Positions 51,821 to 62,290 of a stretch of DNA of 64,000 bases are shown piece after piece. The notes beneath the pieces were generated by a model. It worked only from the letters and a program-made list of their open reading frames with translations. It made no database searches and was not told where the DNA came from. The DNA is from Tricholoma matsutake. Lineage: Eukaryota; Basidiomycota; Agaricomycetes; Agaricales; Tricholomataceae. Positions within the stretch are counted from its first letter, which is position 1. Each line of letters opens with the position of its first letter. A program made the position numbers and the translations under genes. The stretch covers positions 7,750,001-7,814,000 of the forward strand of contig AP026546.1 in NCBI GenBank assembly GCA_026075535.2, given 5' to 3'.

Positions 51821-52659
51821 TTATCCCTCCAATATCCTCATTTCCTTCCACTTCTCCCAAAGCTGTCTGACTCCAACCTGTGCGGACGATGAGCCTTTCA
51901 CGTCCTTGACTTCCAGAAGTCCATATTCTTGACCAAATGAGAGAAAGTGGGCAAAAATGGAATTGAAGTGGGGCTTGGACTGGAGATGAAGTATTTGAGG
52001 GTAATGAGCATGGTATATGTGTGCAAATATGCGAAGGAGTTGCCAGTAGATGTGCTTTGCCATGGAAGGAAATGATTGTGGGAACTGGTGACCTATAAAT
52101 AATTCAAGATTATGCCAAGGGTTGCACATTTGACCTATACCTGATTTTGTGGTGAACATATTTTTGTCATCATGCAAATTTTGTACCCAAGTCATAATGT
52201 AGTCGATGTAGGCAGCTGGACACTTTTATGTTCTTGGTTGATCCAGGTGTAATTTCAAAGAGCATTAGCAAGAACTGTCAAATGGGCAATACAATGTATG
52301 TTGGGCCAGCCACCATTGTTGGACAGTTCTGTTGGGTGCAGCATTCTGCTATGACATTATAGAACTTGTTCAGATTCATGTAGAAATTGAAAACTTCAAA
52401 ATAATATGTAAGTCAGCAGATTAACAAAACACAAAATGAGCGCACTATTAACTGCCACCCACTCTATGATGTCAATGTATTTGGGGAGCATCATGATCGT
52501 CTTGAAGTTCCTCTTGATGAGAGCAGCCTCAACAAATGGACTGCAAAGGTACAAGAGTTTGGGTGGTGGTGGGGGAGTCAGAGATGGTGGGAGGGCATCT
52601 GCTGGAAATGTAGCCGAGGTTGGTGTGGGAGACCATTTAGGGTGCTGGGCCCATGTCAT
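51821..52659 (-). pseudogene. MOB1-like kinase activator, four exons, damaged
   Basis: Exon 1 (52659-52446): LTPPPPPKLLYLCSPFVEAALIKRNFKTIMMLPKYIDIIEWVAVN. Intron 52445-52394 (GTGCGC ... GAAG). Exon 2 from 52393: FNFYMNLNKFYNVIAECCTQQNCPTMVAGPTY with the Mob zinc Cys pair. The next acceptor seems lost (CTTTGA), then YTWINQEHKSVQLP, a frameshift (about 10 bp missing), YIDYIMTWVQNLHDDKNMFTTKSG. Intron 52140-52093. Exon 4 (52092-51821): HQFPQSFPSMAKHIYWQLLRIFAHIYHAHYPQI (zinc His pair) to GVRQLWEKWKEMRILEG. Mob proteins activate NDR/LATS-type kinases in cell division and polarity. The exon order is complete, but the frameshift and lost splice site indicate a pseudogene. Confidence 0.8.
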
Positions 52660-52774
52660 GGAATGGCTTGAGAAACATTAGTGTAGAATGAATATATACG
52701 GCATGTACAAACCCAATAGTATTGAAGAACATGGGTATTGCAGTACTGAAGCAAATCAGTCCAGCAGAGAACTA

Positions 52775-52813
52775 GAAAACAACCATCCAATGTAACCTCC
52801 AGTGAGAAACTTG
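52775..52813 (+). repeat. 39-bp direct repeat, right copy
   Basis: Matches 51765-51803 at 37 of 39 positions. It abuts the 3' edge of the GST-like relic. Confidence 0.85.
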
Positions 52814-53060
52814 TTGGGCTAGATACAGCATGATTGCAGCAGTTTCAAAGACAGCAAAATTGTTGTGAGCACAATCGATGATTGCTGGGACTCATCCATT
52901 TGGGTTGATCTTAAGAAACCAATCCTTCTTCTGAACATTGGTCAATATATCAAGGCTTTCAATTCTATAAAGGGCCATAGATGAAATAAGCCTACAGCAG
53001 ATGATGTTCGACTTACTTGTACTCGATCCCATTATAGGCAGTCTTAAGCTCTTCAAGATA
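52814..53060 (-). pseudogene. Glutathione S-transferase-like (Ure2-type) N-terminal fragment
   Basis: Exon to 53017: YLEELKTAYNGIEYK. Intron 53016-52965 (GTAAGTCG ... TATAG). Exon 52964-52814: IESLDILTNVQKKDWFLKINPNG, TGA 52892-52894, VPAIIDCAHNNFAVFETAAIMLYLAQ. This is the thioredoxin-like GST domain; NPNG-R-VPA is the family motif, and the Arg codon is now TGA. The fragment stops at the 39-bp repeat; the C-terminal domain is missing. Confidence 0.78.
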
Positions 53061-53174
53061 TACAGTAGCTGATAAGAGATAAGATTAGTCAAACTAATCT
53101 TGAAGTCCACCTCACTCCCATGGTTCTCATCAGGATTCAACCTTCACTGGCAACCAACTGGCAACTGTATTCTA

Positions 53175-56100
53175 ATGCCTCATATCTTGTTGGACAGAGA
53201 GACCTCCTTGCTTCTTCATCACTTATTACATCAACCTGCTAATCCAGCCCTTGTACCTGTAATCCAAGGACTCCACTCTTCTTTGCTGGCATCTCATTCA
53301 TCCTCAAGTTCACCAATGTCACCCTATAGCTCTTATGACTCCGGAAATGTATTTCAGGACTTCTTGGGGTCTGGTGAATCTCCTGAGGACTCTAGTGATA
53401 GAGGCCAGGAACCACCTTTTCCAGAGCTCTGGGATGAACACTATTCCCTGAATCTAGATACCAATGCAGATCTGGATGGACTCTCAGATGCCCTATCTGG
53501 TTACATATCTGACTGTGATTATGTTAGTGATGATCCACCTCCAACTAGTGAAGAATACTTTGGACTGGGAATTTCTCCCTCGGTGATTTTCCAGGATGTG
53601 GAAATTAATGAGGTAAGTATGATTTGTAGTATGTTGGTTGACAATTATACTTATTGCTTCTTAGACAACTGAATATTTAGATACTTCCAATCATGGAAAG
53701 GGAGGTCATGAGTCCAGGGGTACCTGGGAACCAGAGGTTCATTGTAATTTTGGGTGGGCATGAGAACATTTTGATCTCTGATTGAATGTTACTTTCCAGA
53801 TAGAGATCTGTACACTTTCAGGACATCTGGATGATTCAGCTATGAACCAGCAGCAGGATAATTGCTCTGGAGAGGATGAAGTCAAAAAGGAAGGAAGGAA
53901 TGGAGAAAGGGAGGAAGGGAGGGACACATTAGAAGAAACAGAGAACCAGGAGCAAAGATTGGAGGGAAGAGGTAGAGGTAGAGGTAGAGGTCATAATAAG
54001 GGTAGAAAAGAGGGTCAAGGTGGAAGGCAAAGAGGACTTGCTGGTAAAGGGAGGAGGAGAGAGGACTATGGTGGAGATGGTGATGGGCTAGTGTTGCCAC
54101 TGGCTCAGCCGAGGTTTTTCAATAAAATAAATATAGCATGCCAGATAAATCTGCTAAATTCACCAGAATATTTGAGCCTATAGATGGGCCCATAAGCCAA
54201 GGGGTCATTTGCCAACATTAGTTGAACTGATTGATCATCCCTGAGTTATTTAATAAACAAAATTCAGCTTGATGGCTCAGCTTCAAATCAAAGCCAAGTG
54301 AATATGTCAAGAAGGGATGATTCGATAAGCTAATGTTGGCGGAAGACCCTTCGGCTTATGGCCCCATCCATATGCTCAAATATTTCAGTGAATTTAGAGA
54401 ATATATCTGGTATGCTATGTCCATTTTATTGAAAAACCTCGGCAGAGCCAGTGGCAACACTATCAGATGGGCATGTAGAAGGTGGTGGAGATCCCCAAAT
54501 TATTGGATGCCTGACTGTCAGAGGGGAGGGAGATCAGCAACATCAGTCTGGGCATCATCAGAAGCTGTAGAGGACTCTCAGTCAACTCTTCCCCAGGCCT
54601 GTGCAAGGGTTCTCGCAAATCTAGCTGCTCAGGGAAATATCTTAACTCAAGAAACACTGTCATCATTTCAACCACAACTTAGAAGCTCTCGCCACAGCAA
54701 ATCCTCCTCAGCACCTCAGGATGCAATATCTGCTATGAAGAACATGCTATCAGAAGAGAGCTGGAAGGAGAGTCAAGTTGCATTCCAGGTCAATTCCCTT
54801 GAAAACATCATATTATGTTGTCAACGTTCCAATAATGTCGAAGTCGGTGTTCAATTCATTTCTATGATTAACTTCATACAGCTATCCGCAAAGGTGGAAA
54901 GGTGGGGTTACTCTTCAATTACATCATTCACCTATTGAATTTGTCAAATCTAGTACTTGTCAAGCAAGAAATCTTAGCAGCGGGACTGAAGTTCTATGTC
55001 AAGAATTAGGAAACACTAGTTATCAACATCTTCATATATGTACACTGCAAAAGTGGCTGGCAAATGGAACCAAATTTGCTATTTTAGCTGGTGCTGGTGA
55101 GTTTTTAGTCTATTCACATTTTGATATATATTAAAATAGAATGTTATCTTAGGATCGATCTATCTGCTAATGCTAATAGCATGTGCACAACTGAAATCAA
55201 GTGTTTGCAACCTCACGGGAGACACAGTACCAAGACTCGCATCAATCATACACCATCAACTCTTTTGGATGCCAAGTTATCAACTCTATTATTCCCGCTT
55301 TGACTCAGTTATGACTCACATTTCATCTGTCCTTCTCTACCATGTTCTCTTATCGTATGCTGCAAGACTACAATCTCATGGCATATTTTAATGCTGCAGA
55401 TTTAGAGAAATCAGATATTTTTTTTGACTCTCTTCCCCTAAAGTAAGCCTATTTACATGTATCATTAGTGCTATTAACTAATTTATCACAGTGGTTTTTA
55501 TCAAGAGCATAATTGGGAAGCATGGGCAGATTGGGGATGTTCTTCAACAACCCTGAAATCAGGCCCTCCTCAATTCTCAGTCTCTACATTCAACCACTCT
55601 ATTCTGTCCATTGGTTCATCTTCTCCTGAATGTTTGGAAAGGGAAGGGACTTGTGCACCATCACCCTGCTCTGAAGATGACAACCAAGAAAGCTCAATAA
55701 CATTGGATTCCAATATATGGGAGGCTCTTTCAAATGCAAATGCAATTGTCGGAAACCCAAATCAAATTACAATCCAGACAAACTTCGATTCAACTCTTCC
55801 CAAAAATTGCGATCTAATCTGCCCTTCTAAAGATCAACAAGAGGAACACTTTAAATTTACTTTAGGTGAAAGAAGGCATGCAGAACTGGCCAAAGTACCT
55901 GCTAGCTTAGAAGAAATGCAGACTCTGGTGAGTTTTTTTTTAAATTTCATTTCGAGTTTAGTTAATTATTTCATAGATCCAGAGTCAGTTGTTACAAAAT
56001 GGTAAAAAACGAAGTGATGCATATGTTAAAGTACAGACATCATTGTTTCCTGAGTAAGTAGCTTATATCTTCATTGCATCTTCATATTATTAAAACAATC

Positions 56101-56997
56101 GTTTGCAGCTATAATCTAAGAATTAATGAAAACAATGGCAGTTCATTAGCGTTCATCATTCCAACCATGCCAGATAATATTTGCAAATCCTTACTGGATA
56201 ATCTCAACATGATTTTCCCTGGAGCTCTATGTGACAAAGATACAAAATCAGAGGGCATCAACAATTTCTTTGAAGCACTGCATCTTTCATGGTACAATCA
56301 CTATTCAACTAATGTTTGTGTTTCCTTTTTTTCTTTATCAACAATTTAACTAACAATTTTCATATATTGGATAGGGAGGTGATCACTCCTAAGGATGCTA
56401 ATCCTACAAAGCTGAGGTTAGGCAAAAAGTGACCCAATCCATCACAGTTCATTTCTAGGACTTCAAAGGAATTACAAGAACATTTAGAAGATTATGAGCA
56501 GCTTCAACTAATATTTGAGCCTTTATTTGCTTGGTTATCAGACACTGTAGGTTTTTTTACCCTTTCCTTTGTTATGCTACAAAATTGATGATTAATTGTA
56601 GATGGCTGAATTGCTACCAGAGCACCACAAAATTCTCAAACAATGGGTTGAATTTCTCCCAAGTAACGATTTCTCTCCTGTCTTTCCATTCAGTGGCTTA
56701 GTGATCAACATAAATGTCACAACTCATGTTCATCGAGACTGGGAAGACCTCAGTATTTGTTTTATTCTTGAAATCTCAGATTGTGAAGGTGGAGAGCTGT
56801 GTTTAATGGAACCAGGGTTGGTGATTGAACTCAGGAATGGTGACGCTGTGGCATTTTGTTCTAAGATTACTCATTTTAATCTTGATTACAAGGGTAAACA
56901 TGCTTCCTTTGTTTTTCATAGTGACAGAGCAGGTTTAGCATGGTGCAAAGATGGAAATGGTTGGAAAGGAAATAAATTCTTTAGCCAGGCAGAGTAG
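53175..56997 (+). pseudogene. TET/JBP-like 2-oxoglutarate/Fe(II) dioxygenase gene with intact catalytic domain
   Basis: Multi-exon gene. Exon 53175-53612 is Ser/Asp/Pro-rich. Exon 53800 on is acidic, with a GRGRGRGRGHNKGRK RGG-like run, split by a MITE at 54091-54460. Then TLPQACARVLANLAAQGNILTQETL, CQARNLSSGTEVLCQELGNTSYQHLH (to 55096), 55153-55442, 55492-55927, 55977-56053, 56109-56313, 56375-56546 and 56602-56997, with phases mostly matching. The last exon holds the double-stranded beta-helix: VTTHVHRDWEDLSICFIL (His 56731, Asp 56737, the HxD pair), CEGGELCLMEPGLVIELRNGDAVAF, ITHFNLDYKG (distal His 56872). TGA 55312-55314 and 56430-56432 fit Arg CGA, and frameshifts lie near 54555, 54915 and 55270. 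Relatives oxidise 5-methylcytosine in DNA and occur as expanded families in basidiomycetes. Confidence 0.72.
54091..54460. mobile_element. Foldback MITE (370 bp) in an exon of the TET/JBP-like gene
   Basis: Two arms of about 140 bp (54091-54227 and 54330-54460) are close inverted copies starting GTGTTGCCACTGGCTC and sharing GCCGAGGTTTTTCAATAAAA. TA lies on both sides (54089-54090 and 54461-54462). Excising it restores the open frame from GDG into LSDGHVEGGGDPQIIG of the host gene. No coding capacity. Confidence 0.88.
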
Positions 56998-57160
56998 ATT
57001 ACATTCTGACACAAGTAGATTATATCCTAACAATTTCCTTATATGAATTGAGTTTTATTTACACAAAACAAACATGGTCACACCACTTTAACCTACAACA
57101 TGGCAGGACTTTGTTTTCAAACATCACTGTGACTATACATCTACATCCCTCTCTTCCAAT

Positions 57161-59231
57161 ATGTCTGGAGTTACTACTCATTCCTCAGCTTCTAAAAACT
57201 CCTCTGCTACTGGTGCTAAAGCAAAATCTGCTCCCAAAACCAAAACCAATTCAACTACTACTACATCTGCTGCGACTAAAGCTATATCTAAATCCAAAGC
57301 TACTACCTCTTTGTCAACTTCCACCAAGAGCCTTACTGCTAGCAAATCCTCTGTTTCACAGACTTCTCATACTAACTCTTCTATTCCTTCTCAGGCCAGT
57401 TCTCGTGCAGGTTCAGCTGCTTCTGCCAGTAGTAGCAAGGATCAGCCTCTCAATGCTCAAGAAGCTGCTTTGCTTAAAGCCCTTTTAAAAAGAAATAAGG
57501 ATGCAAACAAATCTCTTCAGTCAGACTTAGATAAAGGTGCGCTATTATTGTCAATTTCACTTATTCTGTAATTTGCTACATTGAGAACCTAGAAATTTGC
57601 TCAAAGACACAGGCAATGCTCAACACAGAGGCTGCTTTAGGGTCTGATGATGATGATGCAGAATCCAGTAGACCAAGAAAATGTACAAGAGCCAAGTCTC
57701 CTTCTCCTCAATTGGATGAGGACAAAGAAATGTTAGCTGGAATAGTAGGAGATGATGAGGCAGGAGAATTAGATGGACTCAGAGACCAGGATGATGTTAA
57801 TAATTTGGGTGATGATCATTTCAGTGATAATGAAGGCAATGCTGAGGGCCAAAATGATGATCCCAAGACCAATGTTGAAGGCACTGAGAAGGAGTCCAAA
57901 GATGAAGGTGGTGCTAAAATGGGTCTAAGCATTTTTGGTGGTGGAGAGGATAATAGAGTAATCTCATATTCTTTTTTCCTTGACCTTGATATTGACTCTT
58001 TCTGCAGATTGAAGTAAATCATGAAGAAGTTAAACCCTTTAAGCTCAAGGAGGCCAAGGTGAAGAAGGAGAAGACAATGAAGTCAGAGGTAAAAAGAGGA
58101 TCAGGTAACAAGGTGAAAGAAGAAGATTTTAGTCCACAAACTCGACATCTTGCAATTGCCTCAAAAAATTATTTGCGTGAACTGACCGCCATAAAAAATC
58201 CATTTCCCTTGAAGGATGATGAAGATCGAGAAGAATATCTTTGGAGCATCATTCAGGATACTGCCAAGATGAAGCCCATATATCAAGCTGCTTTTGACGT
58301 TGCATCTCACAATTCCCAAGTACAAATGAATTTGATCACATTTGTATGTTCTTTTTTTCTATGTATGATCTTTCTAATGTTGTACAGGTGTGGTATGGGC
58401 ATGGAAACTTTCTCGGAAGTGTGATTGCTAAAGCACAAAGTTTGGTGGGTGCTTGGTATGGCATTACGGGATCTCAATGCTCCATGGAGGATAACACGAC
58501 AAGAGTTCAATGGCTGATTCAAGATGCTCACTTTGCATTTGGTGATATGAATTATGAGGTAAGCATCAGTATTACATTTGAAACCAGCTAACATAGTCCT
58601 AGAGTAAATCATTTGACAAGAACCAGCCTTTTGGAAATCTTATTTTCTGCAAAACTATTCGTTCTCAATGTTTCCCCAGCATCAATGCCAAGGGAGATAG
58701 CAGCAAAGTGGATCAAGGAGCATTTTGTTTCATGTTGAAGGGAAAATTAGTCTCTCATTCCCTTCTTCTCATCATTGTCTGCGTGGTTTGTTGTTTTGTT
58801 TAATATTTGAAATCCATTTGCTAAATTCCATAAACAGGTTGAGCATGCCCTTAAAGAGTGGTCCTCAGGCAAATATGAAGCTCAAAAGTTCAGTGATGTC
58901 ATATGGAAACCCAGGTAAGTGTAATTTAAATATCTATCATAGATCATCTTTTAAAAGTGTTTATAATATAGGTTTCTCTATTTCATAAACATTTGGAATC
59001 AGCTGGTGAAGAAGGCTCCAAAATGGGTTGAAGCAAAGCTTTTTTCTATGTTTAAGACTATGATGTGCATTACAAATACTCTGACATATTCAAGCCTTAA
59101 TATGAGAATTTAACAGATATGATATGAATCTGGACCATATGCTTTTAGGAGATGAGGACGATGCAATGGCAGATTCTATGGATATTGATTTTTCAGCCCT
59201 GAATGAATTGGCAGAAGCAGGCAAGGTTTAG
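57161..59231 (+). CDS. DUF6532-type protein, complete eight-exon gene
   Basis: Exons 57161-57536, 57593-57957, 58008-58343, 58388-58558, 58603-58782, 58838-58914, 58972-59049 and 59117-59231 add up to 1698 bp, 565 residues, one open frame. All introns are GT-AG, about 44-67 bp. The N-terminus is Ser/Thr/Ala/Lys-rich (SGVTTHSSASKNSSATGAK), followed by a coiled segment and an acidic region (GSDDDDAESSRPRKCTRAK). From exon 3 comes RHLAIASKNYLRELTAI, then VWYGHGNFLGSVIAKAQSLVGAWYG, SFDKNQPFGNLIFCKTIRSQCF and VEHALKEWSSGKYEAQKFSDVIW, the DUF6532 pattern. The tail is acidic (GDEDDAMADSMDIDF). The function is not known. It lies 164 bp after the TET/JBP-like gene on the same strand and has no stop, unlike its neighbours. 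Confidence 0.78.
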
Positions 59232-59989
59232 GTAGAAATATATAGCATAGAATCAATAATTTATGGTATCAAATGCAATACCATTTTCAGCAATAATGGG
59301 AATTACGTCAAAGTGAGCAAATTATAAATATAATACAGAAGCTATCCAGGCTTGAAAAATCATACATAGAGATTTGAGATACTTATAGATTGAAGCATTC
59401 CTTGGCTGTCTTGAGGCACTTTGGGCCTAAATCCATGACCCTGAAGGCTGGAAAAAACTGGCACTTTGCCTACAAAGTTCTCAGGGTAAATAATTGTCTT
59501 GAGTGCCCTGGTGTGACCTAAGGCATCCTAGGGTAACCTAGGACACCCTGGGGACAAAAGTAATTTTCCTGATGTGGCTCTAGGCCACCAGGATCAGCCG
59601 CCGAGGGCAAAGTTTCCACCCTGGTTTTACTTTGGGTCTTTGCTGTCTTACTCTTGGTCTTGGCAAAAGACATGAGTTGAGATAATTCTAAGAAGCTGTC
59701 ATGGTAGCGTCAGTTCAGATCACGTCAAAATTCAAATGTGTCAGTGTCAAGTTTGATGTTACAGCACAAATGATGGACATTTGCAAAGAGCAAAGTCAAG
59801 CAAAGATGTTTGAATATACAAGTTTGAGTGTTAAAAAAAGTGTAGTAAACTGGGGGTTAGACCTTAGTTTTCACTCAACAATAACATGTATAATGTATAT
59901 TGGTGTGTAAGTAAAAGTCTGTTGATATAGAAGCTGACCAGCCCTTATAAAGGGTCCAGTTCCAAGCTATTGACAGGTAATGTAAAGAC
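59232..59989. other. No gene; imperfect palindrome near 59510-59555
   Basis: GGTGTGACCTAAGG ... CCTAGGGTAACCTAGGACACC can fold back on itself. Otherwise AT-rich with no recognisable frame. It may contain the left end of element D, which I could not place. Confidence 0.35.
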
Positions 59990-60134
59990 TAGCAAATGGA
60001 GCTAGCCATCACTACACCACCACCACCACTCTCAATGCCACTGCCTCCCACCTCCCTCTACCACCATCACCACCCAGTCAGCCCCCACCTCCAATGCCTC
60101 TTGCACCAACAGCAACAAACAGCATGGAACAAAT

Positions 60135-60167
60135 GGGCCCAAATGACGTTGGACATTGTTTGGGCCC
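60135..60167. repeat. Conserved palindrome in D, copy 1
   Basis: GGGCCCAAATGAC / ATTGTTTGGGCCC arms; followed after a few bases by GTAAGT. Confidence 0.75.
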
Positions 60168-60265
60168 CAGGTAAGTATTTTTTACATTTCTTTATGAACT
60201 AACTATTTCATTAGCAAACTAGCCAAGCTGATGCAACAGGACCCAATGAGCTGAGCCAATGCAAT

Positions 60266-60298
60266 GGGCCCAAATGATGATAATCATTGTTTGGGCCC
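60266..60298. repeat. Conserved palindrome in D, copy 2
   Basis: GGGCCCAAATGAT / ATCATTGTTTGGGCCC arms; followed by GTGAGT. The duplication of palindrome plus donor suggests a tandem duplication of this module. Confidence 0.75.
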
Positions 60299-61515
60299 CA
60301 AGTGAGTTTTCTTTTTTTGTTTTTGTTTTTATTAAGTAACTAATTGTATTTTATTAATTTTTAAGTTGTACAGTCATGGTGATGACTGCCGACCACGGAA
60401 AATGCGCAACACATGTGCATGGCCACCCAATCTCCCTTCTCCCCATTCAAACAGGATGTGAGGCTGTTGACATGGGCTAGGAGGGTGCAGAGGGATGCCA
60501 GGAGACCCCAGAAGGGGGATACCTGCCTAGTAAGCACCCACCAACCTCTGTACTCATGCCACGTCACACCGATGCACCCAAACCCCCCCCCCCCAAAAAA
60601 AAACAGAAATCCAAATGGGGGACAACAGGGACAAACAATGACAAGCCACCCACCCCCAGCCTCATGAGCAACTGCTTGTGGGGTGGATTGTGGGTGGAAC
60701 AACGCCCAGGTGCAGGGACAGGAGACAATGATGACACACCACCTGCCCACAGCCTCACGAGCAACTGCTCATGGGGTGGATTGTGGGTGGAACAACACCC
60801 AGGCGCAGGGACAGGAGACAACAACGACACACCACCTGCCCACAGCCTCACGAGCAACTGCTCATGGGGTGGATCGCGGGTGGAACAACAAAGATGATGA
60901 CTGAGGGGGATGGGGGTGCCACCACCACCACCACTGCTGCGAGCCCCTGCTCAGCAAGTGGATGGGTGAGGGTGAGGGGACAAGGAGGGAAGGGGAGGGG
61001 AGAAGAGGGGAAGGGGGAAAGAGAAGGTACAATGAAAGGCAAGAGGATGACAGGGCAACACCCACCACCACCACAATGACAGGACACCCATGGCACCACA
61101 CCCCTCCACTATAAGCAACTGCTTGTAGGGAGGAAGGGGGGTGCATACAGACCAATGAGGGATGGTGAGGGGGATGAGAGGAGGCCACAAGAGAGGGCCA
61201 ACAACAAACACACCCACCCCATGCCTACAAGCATCTGCTCATAGGGTAGTTTGTGGGTGCAGCCCCTGCCATCTCACATGCTAGCAAGATGGTGGGCTAT
61301 TTTATTTTATTCTATAGTCTACTGCCCCTGTCTTTGGCAGGGGGGCAACTTTTTTTGTATCTAATACTACCAATAAAATGTCCCCCGTTGTGGGGGCATC
61401 CTTGTTTTTTTTTGATGTTGAAAGTGTTTTAAATAGTCAGTGTTTGTTTATCATTGCCTGTATGCTAGAGTGGTTAATTTGTTGAAAAATTCAAGTTGAC
61501 AATTAATTACCTGGC

Positions 61516-61681
61516 ATCTGTCTGTGTGGAATCTGTGTAGAGTCCTAGCTAATCTGTGTGGAGTCCAAGCTAGTCTGTGCAGAGTCTGAGCTAGTCTATG
61601 TGGAGTCCAAGCTAGTCTGTGCAGAGTCTGAGCTAGTCTGTGTGGAGTCCAAGCTAGTCCATGTGGAGTCTGAGCTAGTCC
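61516..61681 (+). repeat. 21-bp minisatellite at the right of D
   Basis: About 7.5 units of AGCTAGTCTGTGTGGAGTCCA with alternating variants (TGCAGAGTCTG and TGTGGAGTCCA). The GGAGTCC core recalls the subterminal GGACTCC words of B and C. Confidence 0.85.
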
Positions 61682-62290
61682 ATTGTAATGATGATGTGAG
61701 GTCTGGGGAAGGAAATCAAAACTTCTAGAGGGAGCCGTGTATCACGCCGGCTATATAAGGATTGCCCAAGAATCTTGAGACACTGAAGAAATGTGACACA
61801 TAATCTCAACATGTGACATGTGATTGGTTGATGTTTGGAAAAGTTCAGATGTTGAGGGTGAAGTAGAGAGTGAGTTGGATATAAAATTGTCTTGAACTTT
61901 TCTTATTATTTCTTCTTTACAAATTTCCAAGCCAACTATATACTTAATGAATAACTACCAGAACCTTCCACAAATTGCCATGCCTCAGAGGCAGTGAAAT
62001 CACTTGGTAATCCTCAGCCTGGAACCTTCCTGAGTCCAAACTCCCAATTCAGTGCATAGAATGGGTGGTGTCCTCACCCCCCTGGGGTACTTGAATATTG
62101 ACTGGTCAACTGGTAAACTTGTGTGGAGATTTTGGTGCAAAATATATACAAAGAAAGTCAAAAGGGAGTGTGGAAAAATTTTGATGATGCATGTGACTTC
62201 CAGAACCTGTACCCATGTGAAATGAAACTGTTGGAAACCAATCCCTTGTCTGCCCAACATTGATGACTCTTCTTAGGCATTATTCCCCTC

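Larger units (their letters stand above)
59990..61690. mobile_element. Element D, non-coding relative of B and C
   Basis: Shares with B and C a CCACCACCA tract (60014-60100), the GGGCCCAAAYGA palindrome twice (60135-60167 and 60266-60298), each before an intron-like donor (GTAAGT, GTGAGT), the block GACCCCAGAAGGGGGATACC (60505 on), three tandem copies of a roughly 90-bp unit with GAGCAACTGCTCATGGGG (60620-60890), more worn copies to 61250, and two hairpins with T-tracts (61320-61420). I found no TIRs and no tRNA-like module, so it may be truncated or recombined. ORFs inside are repeat artefacts. Confidence 0.65.

Noticed and set aside
58725..58988. ORF starting MFHVEGK as a separate gene
   Set aside because: It is an alternative frame across exon 5, intron and exon 6 of the DUF6532 gene, whose splice model keeps one frame.
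60361..61217. ORFs of 80-129 codons on both strands
   Set aside because: They arise from the tandem GAGCAACTGCTCATGGGG units of element D.
59232..61750. TIRs and target duplication for element D
   Set aside because: I searched both flanks for CACTCC, GGGTGTAGC and any mutual inverted match and found none convincing.
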